Assembly (NCBI GenBank): GCA_028015205.1
Contig: CM051513.1
Coordinates: forward strand, 50,232,341-50,296,340
DNA from: Mytilisepta virgata
Taxonomy: Eukaryota; Mollusca; Bivalvia; Mytilida; Mytilidae
Direction of reading: 5' to 3'
Length of the DNA stretch: 64,000 bases
The position numbers were made by a program, and so were the translations under genes. The notes beneath the pieces are model-generated. The model had not been told where the DNA came from. It worked only from the letters and a program-made list of their open reading frames with translations, and searched no databases. This document shows positions 1-11,072 of this stretch, piece after piece (the stretch's first letter is position 1; each line of letters opens with the position of its first letter).

Positions 1-328
1 AGCTTTAATATGTGTTGAATGCTGGATACTGTCCAAGCATGTCTGTTTCCACACTTGTTATTATTGTGATCTAGGAGACCGTTCTATTTAAAGGTCATAG
101 GGCAAATGTGAAGGTCATTTTTTTTGGGGGGGGATGAATAAATGAATGTGCATTGAGATAGACAATCATATAAATCATAATCAATTTATTTCACACAAAA
201 CACTGAAACAGAGATATTCAGATATAGACTCTGGTTTTTGTTGATTGAAGTCATATTAAAGTTTATTCATAACCAAACACTGACTGAATCAGCTGATCCC
301 GCATTCTTCTGCTATCATTGGTGTCCAT
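1..328. other. No gene recognised
   Basis: AT-rich sequence with a T run followed by a G run near 121-135. I see no coding frame or repeat that I can name. It lies downstream (3') of the minus-strand Harbinger remnant. Confidence 0.4.
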
Positions 329-1118
329 CTATCCTTCATTGCGATCATCATCTCCAGTCAGTCTATCGTCTATTTCCATTTCTTCTGTCGAAAGGGGTAT
401 ATTCTTCTCCATGCACTTATTATGCAATCCTGCTGTTGCTAAGATAACATTCAAATTTCTCACTGGGGAAAGTGTAAGTCCTCAGAAAAGACAACGAAAC
501 CGCATCTTCCAAATTCCATATGTTCTTTCTATTACCGAGCGAGTGATCTATGAGCTCTGTTGTATTTTCTCTCCGCGGCGGTTGTTGGTGACAGGACAGG
601 TGTCAACAACCAAGGCTTCAGTCCATAGGCACTGTCACCAAGTAACCACCCATTCTGTATCTGTCCGGCCCCAAAAGCAAGGGATAAATTACCATTATGT
701 GGGCATCATGTGTCGGACCTGCCCAACGTGCTACTACATTGAGGAATTGATTTCTTGCGTTGCAAACACATTGTATATTAAGAGCGTGGTACCCTTTTCT
801 ACATTCGTATAAGTGTTCGTCGACAGATGGCGCCTTAATGGGAATTAGAGTTCCATCAACTGCTCCGAGTACCAGAGGGAATTCTTTTATATCATAAAAG
901 TCATACATAAATGATTGCGACCTCCTTGTTGGTTTTTCTAGAACAGCTTGAATTTCTCCACATAAAGCGTAAATACTCTGTATATCAAGACGATAAAACT
1001 TTATTATTTGTTGGTCTGTCACAAAATCCAATGGATTTGTTCGATCCCTGAACAATCTTCTTGTGAACTCTTGCTGTTGTACACGTTGTCTCAGTTGTAA
1101 ATATAGTAACAACGCCAT
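329..1118 (-). pseudogene. HARBI1-like (PIF/Harbinger) transposase, decayed
   Basis: Remnant of a DDE nuclease of the PIF/Harbinger (HARBI1) family, which cuts and moves DNA in the nucleus. Reading from an ATG at 1118, the frame is open for about 165 codons and contains VLGAVDGTLIPI (first catalytic Asp), a GYHALNIQ block and WAGPTHDA. Near 640 the frame shifts, and [13 protein letters not shown] (second Asp) continues in another frame. A second shift near 530 leads to [13 protein letters not shown] (catalytic Glu). A TGA follows at once, after which family-like sequence with LHNKC continues to a stop at 329-331. The segment usually found between the N-terminal helices and the first Asp is missing (the join is near codon 70), so the copy also has an internal deletion. 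With two frameshifts, one nonsense codon and the deletion, it cannot make an active enzyme. I could not find convincing terminal inverted repeats. Confidence 0.85.
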
Positions 1119-1800
1119 TTTATTCGATTATGAACAAGTGAATGTGCAGCTAAGAGTAGTCAGGACCACTCTTACAAAAAATATCAAGAGAAGCTATAGC
1201 GAATTGTTCTTGGTACACCCCTAAGTCGCTAAGTTAGTTTTAATAAAACTTAATAACTGACCAAAATTTAAGAATTATTTTGTGTTACCGGAATTAGTAA
1301 GATCGTTTAAGGTAGAATAAAGAATCGTTCTTAAATTATGCACTTTTTCAAAACATTAAGGGCTGTCTATCATTCTAAGATAGGTCTGAGGTTGGGTCTT
1401 GTTTCACTCTTAAATCTTAAGACATAAGAATGCTTCTTGTTACCGGCCCCAGGATTATATATATATAGGACACTGATCTATAAAATACACATATATATAA
1501 TCCCGGTTTAGTCCCACTTCTATGTTAAATAAGTATGATTGTCCAGAGGGGTGGGACGAAACCGAGATTATATATAAGACACTAATCTATAACTACAATC
1601 ACTGTTATAACAGAAATTATATATAAGACATATAAAAAGTTAAAATGTATTATACTTAAACTCTAAAATGAGAGAAAATTATAACGTTTTTAAAAAATTA
1701 ATAAACTGTTATCACAGAGATATGTCTCGCCTTTTTGTAATTTTGATTATGCAAATGTTGAAATCATAATTATTATAGCAATACCTTAACATCTTACATA
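1119..1800. other. Non-coding AT-rich stretch
   Basis: No coding frame. It contains short TATATATA runs around 1455-1500 and repeated 'ATTATATATAAGACA' words at 1566-1630, which look like a decayed short tandem repeat. 'ATGTCTCGCCTTTTT' near 1722 matches the hairpin word at 2367, suggesting that a small non-autonomous element spans about 1.7-2.4 kb. Confidence 0.35.
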
Positions 1801-2319
1801 AGTTATGCAAATATTCAAAGCCAATGAACCATGACTGAGTTACATGGTTAAACAATCTCCATTTAAACAAATTGACCTAATCACAAACTAATACATACTT
1901 ACTTAAAGTTACTTATAGTTACTTATAGTTAATTTCCAGTACAGGATCCCTCAAGGTTCCTATTCACCAGACTCATAATATATGTAAAGTAAGCAAACCA
2001 TTCAAAGTCAATCGACCATGACTGAGGGGGTGGAGCCAAATAATCTCCATGGCAATGAGATGTGGCAATGATAATACATCTGCATACCAATTATCATTGA
2101 CCTACCACTAGTGGAACCCCATAAACTGACCTAATCACAAACTAATACATGTAAAGTAAGCAAACCATTCAAAGTCAATAGACCATGACTGAGGGGGTGG
2201 AGCCAAATAATCTCCATGGCAATGAGATGTAGCAATGGTAATACATCTGCATACCAATTATCATTGACCTACCACTAGTGGATCCCCATAAAACGTGAGC
2301 TAATCACAAACTAATACAT
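1801..2319. repeat. Tandem duplication, 167-bp unit plus one diverged copy
   Basis: Two near-identical units run 1982-2148 and 2149-2319. Both start ATGTAAAGTAAGCAAACC and end CACAAACTAATACAT. They share 'CCATGACTGAGGGGGTGG' and 'CCTACCACTAGTGGA'. A shorter, more diverged copy lies at 1801-1896 with the same ending. No coding potential is seen. Confidence 0.8.
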
Positions 2320-2402
2320 TGTTGACGCCATCGCCGCCGCCGCCGACGCCGGAAACAGCATACCTATGTCTCGCTTTTTGACTCCGTCAAGGCGAGACAA
2401 AA
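2320..2402. repeat. GCC-rich segment with short hairpin
   Basis: A (GCC)n-like run at 2331-2350 is followed by an 8-bp inverted repeat: TGTCTCGC at 2367-2374 pairs with GCGAGACA at 2392-2399. The sharp GC rise inside AT-rich DNA looks like the end of a small mobile element. Confidence 0.4.
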
Positions 2403-2648
2403 ACAAAGGTAATATATATAAAAAAAAACAATGTTAACAACCTTAATTAATATAGAGAAATACTGATAAGAATGGTGGGACAAAACTGGTACATTATAGG
2501 TCACAAATCAATACCGTCCCACGTGAGACTAAACCAGAATTATGCCTAAATGATAATTCACCACTACAGTCACTATTACGAAACCTAATTGTTTTTAGGG
2601 TGGGGCATCTGTCTTAGACACATTTTCCAGTTTTTTTCAAATATTTAC

Positions 2649-2884
2649 CTCTAAGAAATTTTATAGCCCGTGTAATTTCTGTCATCGCCTCTGCAATTTT
2701 GTCTTGTGAAGATGGTCTTCTCAAATGGGTTTGAATCTCTTTTTAGGTGGTTCCACACTAACAGCTACTTCTGAATCAGTATGTGTGGTGTCTTCAGGGA
2801 GGAATTCCATGGTTTCCAATTCCTCGTCAGACTAAGAATCCCCAATTAAGTCTCCCTCAGACTCAAATAGGCACAAATTCGTGT
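2649..2884 (-). pseudogene. Decayed acidic coding exon, family unknown
   Basis: On the minus strand an acceptor-like TTTCAG precedes 2884 and a donor G|GTAAAT follows 2649. Between them is an acidic frame (SEGDLIGDS, then a TAG, then SDEELETMEFLPED) leading to a basic PPKKRFKPI patch that looks like a nuclear localisation signal. After a one-base shift it continues as SSQDKIAEAMTEITRAIKFL up to the donor. The codon-like composition and the flanking splice sites suggest a former exon. Its position upstream of the Harbinger remnant on the same strand would suit the accessory Myb-like protein of such elements, but I see no Myb domain. It carries one nonsense codon and one frameshift. Confidence 0.35.
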
Positions 2885-4504
2885 CTGAAATTTTTAGGAC
2901 GCGGACTGATGATAAAGATTGTAGGATATAATGTCCTGCAAAATTTGAATACGGTTGTTGATAGTCAACCACTTTGAACTTTTAACCTTCTAGTTCAAGG
3001 AACGTTCCAATGGCAAACGGCGAAGCCATGTTTAATAACACTGTACATGTAGTTCCGTATGCAGACGACACAGGAGGGGGAGTGCAAAACTATATTTTGG
3101 GGGAAATCATAATTTTACTTAATAAATGGTTAAAAACAATTGTTCAAGTCGAGGCGGTTAGAATGAATGAAAATGTATTTATAACAACTACAACAACATT
3201 CAGAAACCCCTATGCTAAATATAGAAAATTTAATCAACGGTTCTCAGAATTTCAAAAATAACAACCAATCGAATTGAGCGGATAAACGATTTCCGGTTGG
3301 AGTAACACTAGAACAGCCAACTAAGTCGCGTGCAGCTCATGTGGCAACTAATGTTTTACCACGCTTGTAATCCCAAAGCCTTTGAAGGCCGTCATATTAG
3401 AATAAACAATATTCAATCAATCAATCGTATTATTTAACCTTTTTGAACCAGCCTCTCAATTATCATTTTGTTTGGACCATCTCCAAATATTGCCTCCACC
3501 CGGCTTTCAAAATGGTTTGATTACCCCTATCCAGCCATAAAGTGGACATGTCTTGCCTCTGTTATTTGAAAAAGATCCAAGGAACCCGGGATGAGATGGA
3601 TGGTATTTATTTATCTAGGATTTTGGAGTCTTGGAAGATAACAACTGACGGTGGCTAAATGAGGTCACATGTTTATCGTGTGTAGATATCCGTAGGGATA
3701 GAATACGGATGGTTGGATGGGCCTGAGCTTAATCAGTCGGCTGGTCATGCCTTGAACCTGTCTGTACAAAAATAATACAATTAACATAGGATAAGTTCAA
3801 GAAGGTAAATCGTGTACCTGTAGATGCTACTTCGGAAGGTTCTCTCGTCAGTTAGCCCCTGATACGAGTATCGTATCTCTGTAGCCCTAATGCTTGTCAC
3901 ATATGTGGCAAGCATATATCTTTCTGTTCAGAGGTGAGCGAAACATTGCACATTCAATTCCAAAATCATAAACAGTCAATCAGCTCAAATAGAAAAACCT
4001 AAAACAGCGACAACCAAGGCCATGAAGCTTAATCCGCCAACACATAGTACAGATCCCGGAATATTCTTTGAATATTAAGTTATTTCATGCAAAATAACGT
4101 CTAAGACCTCTCCTTTTGTTTTGCTCAAATTGATACAAAGCTGCACATGTGATGTAAAGAAAGTATCAAGATTGAAATCTGGAAATGCTTGTAGAATGCC
4201 TCAGCCAACAACTGTCAAAACACCTGTTATCAGATTTCCGTTACATCACGTAGATCATTAAATCTTTGCCAGGGAGTTATCCGAAATAAAGACCAAGATC
4301 TTGCTTGTTGAATGTCGAGAAGAAGAAATTAGAATTATACAATAATACGGAAAGCCTGACTGCTTACCATACTGGGGAATGTATTCGGTTAAAGCCAAAC
4401 TCCTGCACGCTAAAGGCCACTTTTGTAGTTTACGATAAAGAGTATGATCAGGACCACAGCAAAAGGCTAATTATCCGATCATACTGGCAGTCAAAATAGA
4501 ATCC
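2885..4504. other. Non-coding, with retro-tail remnants
   Basis: No convincing gene. At about 3390-3427 'ATAAACAATATTCAATCAATCAATC' type sequence marks the 3' tail of a retroelement fragment lying upstream on the plus strand. Around 3890-3925 'TGCTTGTCACATATGTGGC' resembles the 5' leader of the non-LTR family at 9.3 and 22.0 kb. Small open frames at 3010-3261 and 4305-4499 have no recognisable domain. Confidence 0.4.
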
Positions 4505-4625
4505 CATATGTGTCCCGTCCCACCTTTATTTGAATTGTTATGATAAATTGTTTAACTGGTCTCGTCCTGAAGGACCACGGGATATTGGCCACTGGACGTT
4601 AAGCAAACAAACAACAATCAATAGA
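4505..4625 (+). repeat. Short retroelement 3'-tail fragment
   Basis: The sequence 'GTCTCGTCCTGAAGGACCACGG ... GCCACTGGACGTTAAG' ending in CAAACAACAATCAATAG recurs at 13440-13560 (plus) and about 28895-28995 (minus). It ends with the same type of AATC-rich tail as the larger non-LTR copies. It appears to be a short SINE or a 3' fragment. Confidence 0.5.
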
Positions 4626-4720
4626 TCACAGTCTCATAAGATCTCCAAATTTGGTTTTTTGTGCTAATGCAAACCAGAGATATATCCGGAAACCAAATTT
4701 GACGGAAAGACAGCTGGACA

Positions 4721-4731
4721 TGGGAAATATG
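4721..4731. repeat. Target-site duplication, 3' side of non-LTR copy A
   Basis: TGGGAAATATG here is repeated exactly at 10438-10448. The two 11-mers bracket the non-LTR element. The uninterrupted version of the site is visible in the right arm near 32,600-32,620 (minus). Confidence 0.9.
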
Positions 4732-5090
4732 ATTTATTGATTAATTGTTGTTTAACGCCGTGCTGGCGATATTGCAGCCAATATCACGGGGAGAACTAAT
4801 TAGACTCGGACTGATTAAAATGTCAAACAATACCTAAAATCAATAGAATATTTACAAATAAAATAATGAGGGCATAATAAACAGTAAAACTGATATCACA
4901 GTCGAACTTTCATTTAGAAATAATATCACAGATACACTAATAATATCACAGATACACTATTCATCAAACAATGTCAATATACATAAAACATTCAGTAAAA
5001 GATATCATCTTATATAAAAACACGTCAATTAACAGTAACAAAGTTTAAGATAAAGACCAATGACTATACTCAAGAACATAGTAAAATAGT

Positions 5091-7677
5091 CTATATTCTG
5101 GAGTACAGTCCTACGTCTTTCAAATATTGTAAAAGACGGTCGCCAGCGACCACGGTAAATAAATCTTTCATATTGTTGACTGTGTAGTACCGACGAATTA
5201 TGTCGGATTTATCCACACAGTCTATTAAAAGGTGTTTCACAGTGTGTCGACATTGGCACGGGATACACTCAGGGGGCGGCTCATTCTCTAAAATAAAAGA
5301 ATGAGTCGTCTTGGTGTGGCCAATGCGACATCTAGTTAAAACCACTTGTTCTCTTCAGCTTCTGCCGAAGGAAAAACCATTTTTGCCAACAGTTGGCTCA
5401 ATGGCATGTAATTTATTTTCTGTCAGCAGATCCCACTGGGACTGCCACAGACGTAAAACATATTTATAGATCACAAGTTTAAAATCCGTATAAGGCACTG
5501 ACATATTAGTAATTGGCTCATCTAAAGCATCCTTCGCAATACTATCTACGACTGTGTTTCCTCGGATACCAATATGACTTGGTATCCAGATAAAAACTAT
5601 TTCTTTGCCCATTTGTACAATTCTTTTATAGAATTCAATAATATGGGCAATTAAAGGGTTTTTATATTTCTGACCTTCTATAGCCAATAAACATGAAAGA
5701 GAATCTGAGCATATAAGGAATTTCAGTTTATCAGACGTTCTGACAAATTTTAAAGCAAGAATGATGGCTCTAGCTTCTGCAGTAAATATTGAACTGGAAG
5801 GTGGAAGACGGAGAGTTGCTGCCTGCTGCCCATGGACTGCTGCGGCAGCCACTTTGTCCCCGTCCTTGGATCCATCAGTATAAATTGAGTCATGAAATGC
5901 AAATTTTGATTTTATTTCAGCAAAATGTTGCTGAATTATAATTGGGTTTGTTTCAGACTTTTTATGTTTTCTGAGGTCAAAAATAAATTTAGGTTTGGGT
6001 ACAAGCCAAGGTGGCGATTGAGGTATATTAATAGGGGCTATTTCATCAAGGTTCAAGTTAGAACCAGAAATATGTGGTTTCATTCGAATACCAAATGGAG
6101 GAATTTTATTTTCATGTTGTTCAAATATATCCTCATAGAGAGGATTGAAAACACAGTCGTAGGCAGGATTTGAAGGATATGCTTTAAGCTTGGTTAAGTA
6201 TTGCAAACCAAGTTTTATCCTACGGTTATAAAGAGACGGCTCGTTCGCCTCTACATATAAACTCTCCACAGGAGAAGTTCTGAACGCTCCCAAGGCGTTC
6301 CATAGTCTTGCATACGCAACTTGTGAGGGCAATTGGCCGATAATTCGACGATTCAAAATGATCCTTCCCAAGTTTTGGAATAGGGACAACTGTGGCCAGC
6401 TTCCACAAAGAGGGCAAGTCACCAGTTTCCCAAATGTTATTAAGTATATCCAAAAGTGTCTGTAATGATGTATCAGGAAGATGTTTAAGAAGTTTATAAT
6501 GTATGTCATCAGGGCCACAAGCTGTATCATGAGCTTTTGTCAAAGAATTGTTTAGTTCATCCATAGAGAAAGGGCGGTTGTAGTCTTCTGAATTGTTTGA
6601 TCGAAAGTTAAGTTTTGTTTTTTCTGTTCGGTTTTTAATGCGTCGAAATTCCTGAGAGTAATTTGTAGAAGAAGAATTTTTCGAAAAAGTTTCTCCAAGT
6701 TTTTGGGAGATTTCATTTTCTGACGTTAAAAGAGTCTAACCATCTTTCAGATGGTGAAGATTGGCTTTCTTGTTTTTTCCGTTAATTTTTTGTATAAAAC
6801 TTCCTCACAATCATCGTCAAACCATGGTTTGCTGGGTTGTTTGGATTTGTCGAGGTTTTAGGAATGGTTCTCTCGGCTATCGATACCAACCTTTCGTTGA
6901 ATTTAAGGACTGGATCACTAACATTATCGAAATCACCTATTGTAAGTTCATCTCGACAGAGTTGCTCGAACAAAGGCCAATTGGCTTTGTCAAATTTCCA
7001 GCGAGCAACTCTCTCGGATGAAGTAGGAAACATATCTTCAAGTATAATTGGAAAGTGGTCACTTCCACATAAATCATCATGGACGCGCCATGAGTAGTCC
7101 AGTAATAACGAAGACCACAGATTGTTAAATCAATAGCCGAGTAACAACCATTCCCCGGATGAAGGTAAGTATCAGAACCATCGTTGAATACACACAATCC
7201 TTCCTGATTTAGTAAATCTTCCATTTTCTTGCCTTTATCATTTTGCAAATGGTTACCCCAAATGGGGTTGTGAGCATTAAAATCTCCCAACAGGAGAAAA
7301 GGAGTTGGCAACTGACTGATTAAAGATCTGAGTTCTTGAGAATCGAAGGCAGAATTTGGAGGAATGTATATTGAACATATGGTAACAGTTTTTCCAAGAG
7401 AAGCTCGGACAGCGACGGCTTGCAGATTTGTTGTTAGATTAACTTGACTGTGAATGATGTTATTTCTAACAAGGATCGAAGAGCCGCCTGCAGCTCTTTC
7501 GTCCTTTCCAACATAAGTACTGTATAGAGTATAGTTTTTAACATTTATAGAATCGTTTTCTTTTAAGTGAGTTTCCTGAAGACAAAAGGCAACAGGAAGG
7601 AATGTTTGTACTAACAACGATAGCTCAATAAGGTTAGTTTTTAAGCCCCGACAATTCCATTGAATGATATTACTCAT
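5091..7677 (-). pseudogene. ORF2 of non-LTR copy A (EN-RT-RNase H), broken
   Basis: The start ATG at 7677 overlaps the ORF1 stop (ATGA). The N-terminus is an AP-like endonuclease, with QWNCRGL at the start, the CLQETHL block and LLGDFNAHNPIWG at about residues 130-140. A frameshift near 7050 ends this frame, and the protein continues in other frames. A deletion near 6804 joins the end of the EN/linker to INGKNKKANLHHL. The N-terminal RT part (ACGPDDIHYKLL, NYRPIALTS) runs to KTMER, where a deletion at 6296/6297 removes the fingers-palm segment, including the catalytic YxDD. The RNase H part resumes with YTDGSKDGDK, TAEARA, SDSLSCL and WIPSHIGIRGN, so its catalytic acids are present. A last frameshift near 5350 precedes the C-terminal HTVKHLLIDC region. 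Confidence 0.88.
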
Positions 7678-9256
7678 TTTCTGGGCGGACGAATAGGAGA
7701 AAATTTGGAACTATGCCCCGCCTGTGGGGAAGAGCTCCTATTCCTCCGCACAGAGACGTCTGAAATGGGGTCACCCCAGACTGATTCAGAATAATCATCT
7801 GGGGTTACTTCCATTACGCTGTCATCGTCGGCATATTCTGATGACAGCGTCTGAAATTTTACTAAGTGCTTTTCTGCTTTTTTCAAACGACCAGTGTTCT
7901 GTTTACATTTTTCCACTGAAGACGAACGCTTATTTTTCTGTTGTGATGATGATGATTGCTTGTTGTAATTTTGCGTTGAAGACTGTTTATTGGAGGACTT
8001 TTGAGGTGAAGACTGTTTATTGGAGGACTTTTGGGGTGAAGACTGTTTATTGGCAGAAGTTGCGGACTTTTGTGTTGAGGATTGAGATTTTGCATTCGAA
8101 GCGTTTGCAGATTTGTTTGATGTTTGGAGTTTTCTCCCTAGATGTTCGTGCATTTTTTTGTCAACATCAGAGTTGATGTAGATGTCAGCCATCTCGAAAT
8201 GGTTAAATGATAGAGATGAAGCTGCCGTTTGTGAAGATGTAGAGGACTGCAATGAAGTGTTGGAATTTGGTTTGGATGGAGTAAATTCAGAAATAAGTAC
8301 TGGGAGTTCTTTTCCGTGTGGCCACGTAAATACTGTTTGAACACTGAGTGATCTGGAGGTTGGAGGGCCTTTAACTTTTTCAGCATAAGAAGTATTTGAA
8401 GTTGTATTGTCCGAGACAGAGAACATTCTGCGAGCCTCTTGGTAGCTGACATTTTTATCTACTTTCAGTTTTTGAATTTCAAGTTCCTTTTTATAAACAT
8501 CACACATTCTGGAATTAGTCATATGATTTCCGCCACAGTTTGTACATTTAATTTCCCCTTCACATTCAAAACTGGAATGTCCTTGAACAGAACACTTGAC
8601 ACACCTCTCCGTTCCTCTACAAGAACTCTTCCCGTGTCCAAACTTTTGGCATTTGAAACATCGGGTCGGGTTAGGAACGAAAGGGTCTACGCGTATCCTG
8701 TAAGGTCCAATGTAGATGTGATCTGGGATTTTTGGAAGTTCAAATGTTAAAAGGTAGGTATTCAGTTTAATAATTTTGTCTTCAGATCTTTTAGTGAAAC
8801 GTTTTACTTTTGATATGTGTTGAGAGTTCAGTTCATCACAGATTTCCTCCTCTGACATTTCGATCAAATCATGATCTCTGTCTCGGATGATACCTTGACA
8901 GTAGTTTAGTGTCCTATGTGGAGTTGCAGAGACAGAAGATCCATAATTGTCGTCATAGACAAAAGATTTTTGGATTGCTGCTGTCTCGTACATTCAACAA
9001 GCAGACCTCCACTTTTCATTTTTGTAACTTTCTTCACAGTACCGGCAACTGACTGGATTTTTTTCTGTATGATGAAAGGAGAAAGTTTTGTTAAAGGTTT
9101 TTCTTTGTTAATACTACTTAAGACTATAAATCTAGGAAAAATATCAGAATTTGTATTTAAAATTTTAGTTGGAATGTCTTCATCATCACTGGAAACGGGT
9201 AATTTTCTTTTATTTATTGAAGTTGTTGGTTTTGGTGTTTCAGTTTGGATCTCCAT
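7674..9256 (-). pseudogene. ORF1 of non-LTR copy A (gag-like, zinc knuckles)
   Basis: RNA-binding structural protein of the retrotransposon. The start is the ATG at 9256 (MEIQTETPKPTT), followed by a region common to the family copies (KLSPFIIQKKI, LVECTRQQQ). A frameshift lies around 8940-8990, since copy B shows SLTTI running into VTPHRSLNSCQG at the same place. The long frame then carries RFTKRSEDKI and three CCHC-type knuckles: CFKCQKFGHGKSSC, CVKCSVQGHSSFEC and CTNCGGNHMTNSRMC. Next is a low-complexity Ser/Gln/Lys stretch with repeated SSPQKSSNKQ units (about 7960-8060) and a basic C-terminus. It ends in the four-base ATGA overlap with ORF2. Confidence 0.88.
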
Positions 9257-9544
9257 GGTAATTGTATAACGTTTCGCTGCCCTTGCTCCCCGCCCACCTC
9301 GGAGCAGCACCAAAACGGTGTATGCCTGCCACATATGTGACAGACACTAGGGCTACAAGGACAGGATACTCGAATAGAGTACTTTTCAACAGGCGCATGC
9401 CTTGTGCCAGGGGTTACCTGGCGATTCAACCGCCTAAAGTTTCATCTACTCGATTGACCCATGAGCCACCGCCTTCTTGAACCAAACCTATATTAATGGT
9501 ACTAGTGTTGTACATTTTGGAACAGGTCAAGTTCAAGGGCTTGG

Positions 9545-10437
9545 CGTGACCAGCCGATTGATCAGGACCGGGCCCATCCGACCGCCCGTTTTAGATAAAG
9601 TAAGGGCCAAAGTGGCGTGTTTCAACCACCAGGATCCCGTCCTCTCTCCTTACGGGTATCCACACACGGCAAACATGTGGCCTCATTAAGCCTAGGAAGC
9701 CTTGCCCCATGAGCCATCGCCTTCTCTGTGCTTCCGTCAGTGGTTATCATCCGAGACCCCAGAACCCAAACATCAACCTACATCGGTACATGCACACCAC
9801 CCATACCATCCCATTGTACCTCGGTTTCATTGAGGGTTCATTTGGGTCTCTTCAGACAAACACGAGAAAATACAGAGGGCAAGACATGACCAGTAAATGG
9901 CTGGACCGGGACCATCGAGCCATTCTTTGACCTGGGTGTATATTTTTCCAAATTAAAAGACCAAACAAGAATGTAACAAACATAGTTGGAGAAGTTAAAC
10001 ACTGTACTGTAAAATTTAATATTCAGAAATAATAAATAAAAAAAAACAATAACAATAACAAAAAAGGAATTCCAAACTAAAAAGCAAAATTGAACCTGTT
10101 GAGTTTTGTGACCCATAAGCCAACACCAATTCCATATATCAGCAATTTAGAATTTAGATTACTCAGTTTATTAAGAAAAAAAATGTAAATAAAGTATTGG
10201 AAGGAGATTGGTGTGACCAGCCGATTGACCGAATCGGGTCCATCCGGCCTCCCGTCTAGATAAAGATTGTGCCCCAGATGGTGATCGGAACCGTTTCTCC
10301 GGCCATCCAGGAACACTCCCTATTACCGACACGGGTTTGCGACACACGGCAAACGTGTCGCCTCTTTAGGGGCCTCTTACGCCAAGCCGAGGAGCTGTGG
10401 GCCTATTCTATTGTGTCCCCGGGACCCACACGGGGTC
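9545..10437 (-). promoter_or_regulatory. Non-LTR 5' leader with two diverged monomers
   Basis: Sequence starting GTGACCAGCCGATTGA at 9546 recurs at 10214. Both are followed by a 'CATCCG(A/G)CC(G/T)CCCGT' block and by 'ACACACGGCAAAC(A/G)TGT(C/G)GCCTC'. The offset is 668 bp. The same block is found once at the head of copy B (22341-22560). Repeated leaders of this kind act as internal promoters in some non-LTR families; that role is inferred here. Confidence 0.65.
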
Positions 10438-10448
10438 TGGGAAATATG
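10438..10448. repeat. Target-site duplication, 5' side of non-LTR copy A
   Basis: TGGGAAATATG, identical to 4721-4731. It lies directly next to the element's 5' end (CACGGGGTC). The inverted-repeat arm resumes immediately afterwards. Confidence 0.9.
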
Positions 10449-11030
10449 TAATGTATAAAAAGAATAATGAGGAAATATATACGTATAACGTATTTTGTGC
10501 TGATTTTCATCTTGATATGTTGGCAAAATTTATGAATATTGCAAGTACATAATTTCTAGGCTATATATTTTCTTTTTGGTTACGAAAAGTCAGGATAAAA
10601 TCTTACTTTAAATTTCACATTTTATTAAGCATGGTTTGTTGCAATCTAATACATTTTTCATATCTTTAAGTGCATTCAGGATCCTTCCAGATGAAATATG
10701 TTAATTAATAGAGAAAACTACATACATAATTATACATGCTTTCCTATTTAGTTTGATTCTAATGTAACATTTCGTTGTAATCCGTATAGTAATTTACAAG
10801 TCAAACAGTCAAAATCGAAGTAATCCAGCAAAATTTAACAATTTGTAGAAAATAATATCAATTCAAACATGAATTATGTGTAGAAATTAAATAAAATTTA
10901 CATTTTTAATATATTCTTTATCCATGTTCAAATGTAATTACAGCACATTACCAGTTTATTTTAAAAAGTCAGAATCAAAGATTCAGAAAGCTTCATTAAA
11001 CTTACATTATCAATTAGACATTGAAAGATA

Positions 11031-11066
11031 TATATAAATGGAAAACAAAAGCAGTCGTTTGTCAGA
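11031..11066 (+). promoter_or_regulatory. TATA box and initiator of left lectin gene
   Basis: TATATAAAT at 11031-11039 lies about 30 bp before a GTCAGAT initiator-like site (11061-11067) and 34 bp before the lectin ATG. The same TATA sequence is kept at the matching place in the right arm (32018-32026, minus). The 0.58 kb between the retroelement and this box shows no gene. Confidence 0.65.
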
Positions 11067-11072
11067 TGCACA

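Larger units (their letters stand above)
4732..10437 (-). mobile_element. Non-LTR retrotransposon, I/Nimb-like, copy A
   Basis: A nearly end-to-end copy 5706 bp long. On the minus strand the order is: 5' leader (10437-9257); ORF1, a gag-like protein with zinc knuckles (9256-7674); ORF2, with APE endonuclease, reverse transcriptase and RNase H (7677-5091); then a 3' UTR of about 350 bp ending in GTTAAACAACAATTAATC-type sequence. The RNase H after the RT and the two-ORF layout fit the I superfamily (I/Nimb-type clades); the exact clade is an inference. Perfect 11-bp target-site duplications flank it, so the 5' and 3' ends are exact. Two internal deletions and several frameshifts show it is dead. 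Confidence 0.92.

Noticed and set aside
3010..3261. Open frame containing PYADDTGG, resembling the RT catalytic box
   Set aside because: No other RT motif surrounds it and the frame is short; most likely chance.
5925..6173. Plus-strand frame opposite the non-LTR ORF2
   Set aside because: Antisense shadow of the RNase H region; the same antisense frame appears in copy C.
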